A stretch of DNA of 16,539 nucleotides from JAISGQ01 sp045604965 (GTDB lineage: Bacteria; Bacillota; Clostridia; Oscillospirales; Acutalibacteraceae), in NCBI GenBank assembly GCA_045604965.1, contig JAZUPB010000020.1:1-16539 (forward strand), given 5' to 3'. Positions 6,550 to 12,007 of the stretch are shown here, piece by piece. The stretch's first letter is position 1; each line of letters starts with the position of its first letter. The position numbers were made by a program, and so were the translations under genes. The notes below the pieces were generated by a model. That model made no database searches and had not been told where the DNA came from. It worked only from the letters and a program-made list of their open reading frames with translations.

Positions 6550-6604
6550 TAGTTATATCTCACAAATTTAACGTTCTGAATCTGTTCCTTTTAGCCTAAG
6601 TTGA

Positions 6605-6632
6605 AAAGTTTGTCCAAACTCTGTCAAACTTT
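6605..6632. promoter_or_regulatory. Operator-like repeat upstream of gap
   Basis: AAAGTTTG (6605-6612) and CAAACTTT (6625-6632) form a perfect 8-bp inverted repeat. Within it TGTCcAAACT (6611) and TGTCAAACT (6622) repeat in direct orientation 11 bases apart, about one helical turn. It lies just upstream of the gap -35. It does not match the CggR operator pattern I know. Confidence 0.4.
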
Positions 6633-6642
6633 ATCAAAGGGC

Positions 6643-6671
6643 TTGAAAAATTTCAAATTATCATATAGAAT
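6643..6671 (+). promoter_or_regulatory. Sigma-A promoter for gap
   Basis: TTGAAA (6643-6648), 17-nt spacer, TAGAAT (6666-6671). The start should be near 6678, giving a leader of about 37 bases with GGAGG before the ATG. TTGAAAAATTTCAA around the -35 is itself palindromic. Confidence 0.7.
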
Positions 6672-6714
6672 GTTATTCGGTAAAAACAAATTTTATTAAC
6701 GGAGGTTAATTAAT

Positions 6715-7725
6715 ATGTCAGTAAGAGTTGCAATCAATGGCTTTGGCCGTATCGGCCGTCTCGCATTCCGTCAGATGTTCAGAGCAGAGGGTTATGAAAT
6801 CGTTGCTATCAACGACCTCACCAGCCCCAAGATGCTCGCACACCTTCTCAAGTACGACACCGCTCAGGGTCCTTATGCACTTCCCGTTGAGAGCGATGAC
6901 ACTTCCATCACTGTTGATGGCACCAAGATTGAGATCCTCGCTGAGAAGGATCCCGCAAACCTTCCCTGGAAGGAAATCGGCGTAGACGTAGTTCTCGAGT
7001 GCACCGGTTTCTTCGCATCCAAGGCAAAGAGCCAGGCTCACATCGATGCAGGTGCTAAGAAGGTTGTTATCTCTGCTCCCGCAGGCAACGATCTTCCCAC
7101 TGTTGTATTCAGCGTTAACGAGAACATCCTCACCGCTGAGGACACCATCATCTCTGCTGCTTCCTGCACCACCAACTGCCTCGCACCTATGGCTAAGGCT
7201 CTTAACGATTATGCTCCCATCCAGAGCGGTATCATGACCACTGTTCACGCTTACACCGGCGATCAGATGATCCTCGACGGTCCTCACCGTAAGGGCGACC
7301 TCCGTCGTGCACGTGCAGGCGCTTGCAACATCGTTCCCAACTCCACCGGTGCTGCTAAGGCAATCGGTCTTGTAATCCCCGAGCTCAACGGCAAGCTCAT
7401 CGGTTCCGCACAGAGAGTTCCCACTCCCACAGGTTCCACCACCATCCTCGTTGCAGTTGTTAAGGGCAAGGATGTTACCGTTGAGGGCATCAACGCAGCT
7501 ATGAAGGCTCAGTCTTCTGCTTCCTTCGGCTACAACACCGACGAGATCGTTTCTTCCGACATCATCGGTTCCACCTACGGTTCTCTCTTCGATGCAACTC
7601 AGACTATGGTTGCTAAGATCGACGACGACACCTATCAGGTACAGGTTGTTTCCTGGTATGACAACGAGAACTCCTACACCAGCCAGATGGTTCGTACCAT
7701 CAAGTACTTCGCAGAGCTTGCATAA
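6715..7725 (+). CDS. gap: Type I glyceraldehyde-3-phosphate dehydrogenase
   Basis: 336 residues, full length. It oxidises glyceraldehyde 3-phosphate to 1,3-bisphosphoglycerate with NAD and phosphate, the central glycolytic step, in the cytoplasm. The NAD site is GFGRIG (9-14). N33-D34 ends the second beta strand; Asp at this place (Asp32 in Bacillus numbering) marks NAD rather than NADP preference. The active site is S150-C151-T152-T153-N154, with catalytic Cys151 and general-base His178 in VHAYTGDQ. RRARAGACNIVPNSTGAAKA matches the phosphate-binding loop. Codons are strongly C-ended (CTC, ATC, AAC, TTC), as expected for very high expression, unlike both neighbours. It is monocistronic, with its own promoter and terminator; pgk and tpi are not adjacent, unlike many Firmicutes. 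Confidence 0.98.
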   Translation: MSVRVAINGFGRIGRLAFRQMFRAEGYEIVAINDLTSPKMLAHLLKYDTAQGPYALPVESDDTSITVDGTKIEILAEKDPANLPWKEIGVDVVLECTGFFASKAKSQAHIDAGAKKVVISAPAGNDLPTVVFSVNENILTAEDTIISAASCTTNCLAPMAKALNDYAPIQSGIMTTVHAYTGDQMILDGPHRKGDLRRARAGACNIVPNSTGAAKAIGLVIPELNGKLIGSAQRVPTPTGSTTILVAVVKGKDVTVEGINAAMKAQSSASFGYNTDEIVSSDIIGSTYGSLFDATQTMVAKIDDDTYQVQVVSWYDNENSYTSQMVRTIKYFAELA

Positions 7726-7798
7726 TCTGAGCTTTGTAAAAGCAAATATAATCTAAGCGCACTAATATTCAGCATATCTAATATTTACCCGCTTTGAT

Positions 7799-7834
7799 GA
7801 AATCCCCCGAGGTTCTCGCCCTCGGGGGATTTTT
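7799..7834 (+). terminator. Intrinsic terminator of gap
   Basis: AATCCCCCGAGG (7801-7812) pairs perfectly with CCTCGGGGGATT (7820-7831) around a 7-nt loop, flanked by A and T runs. A very stable GC-rich stem. Confidence 0.93.
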
Positions 7835-7856
7835 GCGTGGTGTGGGATTAGTGTAG

Positions 7857-7930
7857 GGTATGGCGCTTGCGACATACCGCGAACTTCATTCCCCTTAAAT
7901 AGTTTTTCATCCTTTTGTCCATACAAAAGG
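7857..7930. other. Two intergenic stem-loops between gap and the next gene
   Basis: GGTATG (7857-7862) with CATACC (7873-7878) encloses CGC-TT-GCG, giving a nearly continuous 9-bp hairpin. CCTTTTGT (7911-7918) with ACAAAAGG (7923-7930) is a perfect 8-bp stem with loop CCAT. Neither is followed by a T-run. No gene is evident from 7835 to 8047. Confidence 0.45.
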
Positions 7931-7972
7931 GTGGCTTGCGGCAGGCATAAGGAAACAGACAGAAGAAAAATG

Positions 7973-8001
7973 TTTACACAAACTCACAGCCTTATTAATA
8001 T
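7973..8001 (+). promoter_or_regulatory. Sigma-A promoter for the membrane protein gene at 8048
   Basis: TTTACA (7973-7978), 17-nt spacer, TAATAT (7996-8001). The predicted start near 8008 lies downstream of any earlier in-frame start codon, which supports ATG 8048 as the true start. Confidence 0.6.
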
Positions 8002-8047
8002 TTTGAATGTAAAATTAAACCATCAAAGTGGAAAAGAGGTAGGGGTG

Positions 8048-8773
8048 ATGGGAAGAGTTTCAGAGGTTGTGAAAGAAGAATTAAAAAGCAAAGGCGCGTG
8101 GGCGACAGCTATTGCGCTGATACCTGCAACGCTGTTTGCGTGTTATGTTTATTTTGCTTTTGCGATGATATATCTGTCTTCCGAAGGCAGATTCAGCAAT
8201 GAGAGCTATTCGCTTTTTGGTGCGATGACTGTATTTATTATTGGAGTGTGCGTCGATCAGGCAGCACATATAATCTGCTGCTGCAATGGCAGTAAATCAG
8301 GAGTGATTCTGCGCGTCTGTGCATCGATTTTCGAGACACTGGGCGTAGTATGGTGGATAGTACTGATGTTTACACTTTTTCCGGAAATGACAAACTGGCG
8401 AAATCTGCTGGCGGCGTCGGAGACATTGGTGTTGGTGGTTCCGCTTGTGCTGTCTCATATGCTCATTGCTCTTTGGAAAATACTTGAGACGATCAGCCTT
8501 GTACAGTACGCACAGTGCTTATCAGGAAAATTCAAGGGCAATGTTATACTGAATTTCGGGGCAGTGGGGATGATCGTCTGTGTCGGATTTTTCATTCTGA
8601 GTTTTATAGCGGCCTTAACGTACATAAAATTTTTCCCTTTTGATAGGTACGGCGCATCGTCAGCACTATCAACAGGTCTGTTCATTTTTGGGTTTTCAGC
8701 AATACCTGTATATATTATCTCCCTTTCGCTTCAGTCATTCAGAACAGCTGATGCTGTCGCCGAAATTGAATAA
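8048..8773 (+). CDS. Uncharacterised six-helix membrane protein
   Basis: 241 residues from ATG 8048, chosen because GAGGT/AGGGG (8036-8045) sits just upstream and the promoter at 7973-8001 would place earlier in-frame starts (7931, 7970) outside the transcript. After a charged N-terminal helix (1-16) come about six hydrophobic segments: 18-43, 55-77, 93-111, 124-146, 170-194 and 204-227. A cysteine triplet C77-C78-C79 follows the second. There are no catalytic motifs or transporter signatures I recognise. It is a single-gene unit with its own promoter and terminator between gap and a HAD/esterase pair, so context gives no function. Confidence 0.7.
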   Translation: MGRVSEVVKEELKSKGAWATAIALIPATLFACYVYFAFAMIYLSSEGRFSNESYSLFGAMTVFIIGVCVDQAAHIICCCNGSKSGVILRVCASIFETLGVVWWIVLMFTLFPEMTNWRNLLAASETLVLVVPLVLSHMLIALWKILETISLVQYAQCLSGKFKGNVILNFGAVGMIVCVGFFILSFIAALTYIKFFPFDRYGASSALSTGLFIFGFSAIPVYIISLSLQSFRTADAVAEIE

Positions 8774-8815
8774 AAAACACCGCAGCCCGAATTACTTTTC
8801 TGACTGCGGTTATTC
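8774..8815 (+). terminator. Probable terminator
   Basis: An A-run is followed by ACCGCAG (8779-8785) pairing with CTGCGGT (8804-8810) across an 18-nt loop, then TATTCT. Weak because of the long loop and broken T-run. The same core, ACCGCAG/CTGCGGT, is reused in the stronger terminator at 11697-11730. Confidence 0.5.
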
Positions 8816-8817
8816 TA

Positions 8818-8846
8818 TTGAAAAAAAGATAAGGTAATGCTATACT
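8818..8846 (+). promoter_or_regulatory. Sigma-A promoter for the HAD/esterase operon
   Basis: TTGAAA (8818-8823), 17-nt spacer, TATACT (8841-8846) with an extended -10 TGC. The start would be about 8853, giving a leader of roughly 23 bases. Confidence 0.72.
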
Positions 8847-8875
8847 AAGGCAACCAAAGAAAAGGGGCTGAAAAA

Positions 8876-9532
8876 GTGAGCAAAAAATACTGTTTCTTTG
8901 ATCTTGACGGAACATTGACCGATTCTGCGCCGGGAATAATGCGCTGTTTCAGAATTGCACTCAAAAAATTCGGACTTTCCGAGCCGGATGACGAAAAGCT
9001 TCGCTTTATTATAGGTCCGCCCCTTTCATACAGCTTTTCCGTAGGCTTCGGACTGTCAGAAGAGGATACGACAGAGGCGATAAAAGCGTACCGTGCGGAG
9101 TATTCCGTAAAGGGCTATATGGAATGTACCGTTTACGACGGCATACGTGAAACACTGCAGAAGCTTACCGAAAACGGAGTTATCTGTGCTCTGGTTACTT
9201 CGAAGCCTGCAATGTATGCGCCGAAGGTCATCGAACACCACGACCTTGATAAATTCTTCTCCTGTATCAGCGCACCGCTTAAAGATGAAGCCGACCCCGG
9301 AAAGGCAAAGCTTATAGAGAGAGCAAAAGAGAAGCTCAATGTAGCAGACGAAGATAAAATATATATGATAGGTGATCGGAAATACGATATGGAAGGCGCT
9401 GTGACAGCAGGTGTCTGCGGCATAGGCGCGCTGTGGGGCTTTGGCGATAGGGAAGAGCTTGAGCAGGCAGGCGCTGATTTCATAGCGGAAAAGCCGACGG
9501 ATGTACTTAAATTTACGGAGGTACAAATATGA
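8876..9532 (+). CDS. HAD-family hydrolase (phosphoglycolate phosphatase/Gph-like)
   Basis: 218 residues from GTG 8876, which has AAGGGG at good spacing. HAD motif I is DLDGTLTD (9-16), with D9 the nucleophile and D11 the acid/base. Motif II is T108-S109. K143 probably serves as motif III lysine. Motif IV is GDRKYD (166-171). A helical cap lies between motifs I and II (about 20-85), making it a C1-capped Gph/pyrophosphatase-type phosphatase. Substrates of this group include phosphoglycolate and other small phosphate monoesters; the actual one is unknown. Its stop codon overlaps the esterase start (ATGA), so the two are translationally coupled. Confidence 0.85.
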   Translation: MSKKYCFFDLDGTLTDSAPGIMRCFRIALKKFGLSEPDDEKLRFIIGPPLSYSFSVGFGLSEEDTTEAIKAYRAEYSVKGYMECTVYDGIRETLQKLTENGVICALVTSKPAMYAPKVIEHHDLDKFFSCISAPLKDEADPGKAKLIERAKEKLNVADEDKIYMIGDRKYDMEGAVTAGVCGIGALWGFGDREELEQAGADFIAEKPTDVLKFTEVQI

Positions 9533-10428
9533 ATTTTCTCATTAAGAAATTCTGGGACAATGTTGAAAAAATGAATACCAAGAAATTCGGATGGCGTCCC
9601 GTACACGATGGAATAACGAAGATATCCGATATAGATTACTTCGGCGACGGAGATAAATACCATCTGCTCGACCTTTATCTTCCTGAAGGTGAGGGGAAGC
9701 TTCCGACAATAATAAACATTCACGGAGGCGGCTGGATTTACGGCGAAAAGAAAAACGAATATGCATTTCACGGCTCACGCCTTGCCACACAGGGCTTTGC
9801 AGTGGTGAACCCCAACTATCGTCTTGCGCCGAAAAATCCGCACCCTGCACAGCTTGAAGACATTTTTGCAGTTCTTCGCTGGGTCAGTGAAAATGCTGAA
9901 AAATACCGCATAGATACAAATAATATCTTCCTTGAGGGCGATTCCGCAGGCGCACAGCTTTCTGCACTTACCGCCTGTATCATTACAAACCCTGAACTTT
10001 CCGAAAAATATAATTTCAAGGCACCTTTCTCAATAAAAGCACTGGGACTTTGTTGCGGCGCCTTTGATTTTGAGGATATGCTTGGCAAAAAGAGAGTCAA
10101 GGGATGGCAGAACAAACAGGTTCTCGGCGCATTTTTGGGAAAAAGCAACCCGAAAAAGAGCCCGGCTTACAAGAATGTTCTCGTATTTGAGAACCTTACA
10201 AAGGATTTCCCCCCTTCATTCCTGATGGCAGTGGGAAAAGATGACCTCCATCCGCACACGCTGAAAATGCAGAAGCTTCTGGAGGAACTTGGAGTAGAAA
10301 ATGAGCTGCTCTTCTTCCCTGAGACCGAAGATCTGTGGCATTGCTTCCATCTTGACAATGACCGTCCCGAACAGTCGGAAAGAGTTCTTCTTGAAAAAGC
10401 CGAATTTTACAGAGAGCATATACGCTGA
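9529..10428 (+). CDS. Alpha/beta hydrolase, HSL-type (family IV) esterase
   Basis: 299 residues. The oxyanion-hole motif HGGG (65-68) and nucleophile elbow G137-D138-S139-A140-G141 are those of hormone-sensitive-lipase-type esterases. The remaining triad is probably D238 or D239 in GKDDLH and H271 in LWHCFH. Such enzymes cleave small carboxylic esters, for example acetyl groups on sugars. No signal peptide is visible, so it is cytoplasmic. GGAGG lies 7 bases before the ATG and the gene overlaps the HAD gene by 4 bases. Only a weak stem (about 10446-10465, one mismatch) followed by TTT could terminate it. Confidence 0.85.
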   Translation: MNFLIKKFWDNVEKMNTKKFGWRPVHDGITKISDIDYFGDGDKYHLLDLYLPEGEGKLPTIINIHGGGWIYGEKKNEYAFHGSRLATQGFAVVNPNYRLAPKNPHPAQLEDIFAVLRWVSENAEKYRIDTNNIFLEGDSAGAQLSALTACIITNPELSEKYNFKAPFSIKALGLCCGAFDFEDMLGKKRVKGWQNKQVLGAFLGKSNPKKSPAYKNVLVFENLTKDFPPSFLMAVGKDDLHPHTLKMQKLLEELGVENELLFFPETEDLWHCFHLDNDRPEQSERVLLEKAEFYREHIR

Positions 10429-10466
10429 ATATTGTATAATTTAGTGCAAATTTCGTAAAAATTGCT

Positions 10467-10495
10467 TTGACAATTGTTAAGATGTATGATAAGAT
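10467..10495 (+). promoter_or_regulatory. Sigma-A promoter for the MinD-like/mgsA operon
   Basis: Consensus TTGACA (10467-10472), 17-nt spacer, TAAGAT (10490-10495) with an extended -10 TGA. The predicted start is about 10502. This is one of the best promoters in the window, so the downstream MinD-like gene is probably expressed. Confidence 0.8.
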
Positions 10496-10534
10496 ATATG
10501 GTAGTGAAGAATCTGTGCATAACGAGGTGACGTC

Positions 10535-11242
10535 ATGAGTGTGGTTATATGTGTTACTGCAGGATGTGGCGGTCAGGGATCTTCCGCTTTCGCCTCGTTG
10601 CTGACATATGCGCTTTCTACGATGGGACGCAGTGTTGCTCTTGTTGATGCAAAGGGCGGTGCAGGTGCACTGGATTCTATGACTGGCACAAGGGAAACCT
10701 CTGTTTTCAATGCAGGAGATGTTCTTGCTCAGCGCTGTGAACTTTCAGATGCAGTGTGCAGCCTATTTGAAAATGTGGTTTTTCTGCCGGCGGCAAAAAA
10801 TGCCGATGATGCTCCGCTGGCGAAACTCGGCTCGATTCTTGCAGAGTTTGAGGTTTATGATTATATAATAATAGATATGCCAAAAGCCGAAAGTGAAAGC
10901 GCAGACAAGCTGTTTTCCTGTTCGGATATGGTTGTTTTATGCAGCAAACCCGCTGTTCGTGAGCTTAGATGCACCTGGAATATCAGGCGCAGAATGCAGA
11001 AGCTGGGTGTTGATGCACGCCTTGTTCTGTGTCAGGTGGAGTCTGAGTGTCTTGAGGTGCCTGACCTTGATTTCTGTATTGATGAAGCAAAAACCAGGCT
11101 GCTTGGCGTAATTCCCAAGGACAAAGCATTATCTGCGGCAATTGCAGGCGGTGAACTGCCCAAGATCGGCAGTGCCTGTGAAGCTGTTTTAAGAATAGCC
11201 CGAAGATTAGAGGGTAAAAGAGAAGAAATTCCTAAGATGTAG
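10535..11242 (+). CDS. MinD/ParA-family protein with a degenerate P-loop
   Basis: 235 residues. MinD-type features are retained: a deviant Walker A position in frame (10-17), VALVDA (34-39), a Walker B strand YDYIIIDMPK (108-117) with D114, and LGVIPKDKALSAAIAGG (190-206), which closely follows the MinD LGVIPED segment. The Walker A itself reads GCGGQGSS where GKGGVGKT is expected, so both the signature lysine (C11) and the phosphate-binding lysine (S16) are gone. A C-terminal amphipathic membrane-targeting helix is also not evident, and the protein is shorter than MinD (about 265). It probably cannot hydrolyse ATP. An intact frame, a strong promoter and position 34 bases before mgsA suggest a maintained, repurposed protein. 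A TadZ/CpaE-like atypical ATPase is the alternative. Confidence 0.75.
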   Translation: MSVVICVTAGCGGQGSSAFASLLTYALSTMGRSVALVDAKGGAGALDSMTGTRETSVFNAGDVLAQRCELSDAVCSLFENVVFLPAAKNADDAPLAKLGSILAEFEVYDYIIIDMPKAESESADKLFSCSDMVVLCSKPAVRELRCTWNIRRRMQKLGVDARLVLCQVESECLEVPDLDFCIDEAKTRLLGVIPKDKALSAAIAGGELPKIGSACEAVLRIARRLEGKREEIPKM

Positions 11243-11276
11243 AGATAACAATTTCTAAATGGGAGGTATAACATAT

Positions 11277-11681
11277 ATGAACATTGCTATCATTGCCCAC
11301 GACGCAAAGAAAGAACTTATGGTTCAGTTCTGCATTGCATATTGCGGAATTCTCAGCCGTCATCGCCTTTGCGCTACAGGCACTACAGGCAAGCTTGTTC
11401 AGGAGGCAACAGGCCTTGAGATTCAGAAATTTCTCACAGGCTCCGCAGGCGGCGGGCAGCAGATCGCAGCAAGAATCGGCTGTGATGAGATAGATCTTCT
11501 TCTGTTCTTCCGCGATCCGCTTACAGCTAAGCCTCACGAACCCAATGATATGGATATGATCCGTCTTTGCGATATGCATAATATCCCTGTTGCGACCAAT
11601 ATTGCAACGGGTGAGGTGCTTATTCACGGACTTGAGCGCGGTGACCTTGATTGGCGCAGCGTTGCAAAGACAGGCTATTGA
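11277..11681 (+). CDS. mgsA: Methylglyoxal synthase
   Basis: 134 residues from ATG 11277; the earlier ATG at 11259 overlaps the ribosome binding site GGGAGG (11261-11266). The family forms methylglyoxal and phosphate from dihydroxyacetone phosphate, a bypass of lower glycolysis when phosphate is short. Family motifs are IAHD (6-9), ATGTTG (33-38), FFRDPL (77-82), PHEP (86-89) and NIPVATN (102-108). D80 and H87 correspond to E. coli Asp91 and His98. The position of catalytic Asp71 is Gly60 (GGGQQ instead of GGDQQ), and Asp101 aligns with Asn90, with an Asp one residue later. Activity is therefore not assured. It follows a MinD-like gene in one operon and ends in a strong terminator. Confidence 0.9.
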   Translation: MNIAIIAHDAKKELMVQFCIAYCGILSRHRLCATGTTGKLVQEATGLEIQKFLTGSAGGGQQIAARIGCDEIDLLLFFRDPLTAKPHEPNDMDMIRLCDMHNIPVATNIATGEVLIHGLERGDLDWRSVAKTGY

Positions 11682-11696
11682 TCAGCCGCAGTATCC

Positions 11697-11730
11697 AAAA
11701 ACCGCAGTTAAAAATTACTGCGGTTTTTTT
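11697..11730 (+). terminator. Intrinsic terminator after mgsA
   Basis: ACCGCAGT (11701-11708) pairs perfectly with ACTGCGGT (11717-11724). The stem is preceded by AAAA and followed by seven T's. Confidence 0.93.
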
Positions 11731-11731
11731 A

Positions 11732-11760
11732 TTGACATTTATTTGTTTTAATACTATCCT
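11732..11760 (+). promoter_or_regulatory. Probable aspS promoter with overlapping dyad
   Basis: Consensus TTGACA (11732-11737), 17-nt spacer, poor -10 TATCCT (11755-11760). A perfect inverted repeat ATACTAT (11751-11757)/ATAGTAT (11765-11771) spans the -10 and the predicted start, and could be an operator. The leader to aspS would be about 240 bases. Confidence 0.5.
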
Positions 11761-11793
11761 TTTTATAGTATAAAAAGCAGGGAGCTGTGCGGT

Positions 11794-11835
11794 ATGACGC
11801 GCGATATTGATACCTACCCGTTTGGAGCGGGATAA
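11794..11835 (+). CDS. Possible 13-codon leader peptide upstream of aspS
   Basis: ATG 11794 has AGGGAG (11779-11784) 9 bases upstream and encodes MTRDIDTYPFGAG before TAA. It contains two Asp codons (GAT, positions 4 and 6), suggestive in front of the aspartyl-tRNA synthetase gene. It may be a chance ORF. Confidence 0.27.
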   Translation: MTRDIDTYPFGAG

Positions 11836-11859
11836 TTATAAGATGAATAAATTTTGGGT

Positions 11860-11939
11860 AAAGCCTTTTGATAAAAGGCTTTTGGGTTTCATAAGGGCAA
11901 GGTTCTTATGCCCGGAGTTTGAGGAACGGAGTTCCTCAA
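11860..11939 (+). promoter_or_regulatory. Hairpin-rich aspS leader
   Basis: Three successive stem-loops. The first is AAAGCCTTTT (11860-11869) with AAAAGGCTTT (11873-11882), 10 bp and loop GAT. In the second, CATAAG (11890-11895)/CTTATG (11905-11910) overlaps and competes with GGGCA (11895-11899)/TGCCC (11909-11913). The third is TTGAGGAAC (11919-11927) with GTTCCTCAA (11931-11939), 9 bp. No T-box consensus is present. The first stem is followed by GGGTTTC rather than a clean T-run. A 41-codon frame from ATG 11843 crosses all three but has no ribosome binding site. The set could be an attenuator or a mobile palindromic repeat. Confidence 0.5.
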
Positions 11940-12007
11940 CTATTCATACTTCCTGCAATATCTCATAAAGGGACATTGCCTAATCAAAGCAAAAGGAGAT
12001 AATATAA

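Noticed and set aside
6718..7287. Minus-strand frame of about 189 codons over gap
   Set aside because: Codon bias in a highly expressed gene opens the antisense frame; the GAPDH reading is unambiguous.
7931..8047. N-terminal extension of the membrane protein at 8048
   Set aside because: The upstream starts lie before the predicted transcription start (about 8008) and lack a good ribosome binding site, while ATG 8048 has one.
11232..11627. Minus-strand open frame of about 131 codons across mgsA
   Set aside because: It is antisense to a clearly recognised mgsA frame, has no family resemblance and shows no ribosome binding site.
11843..11968. 41-codon frame in the aspS leader
   Set aside because: No ribosome binding site, and it is built from consecutive hairpin arms; better explained as a structured leader.
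11732..12007. T-box riboswitch upstream of aspS
   Set aside because: No conserved AGGGTGGNACCGCG-type T-box sequence or matching specifier/terminator layout is present.
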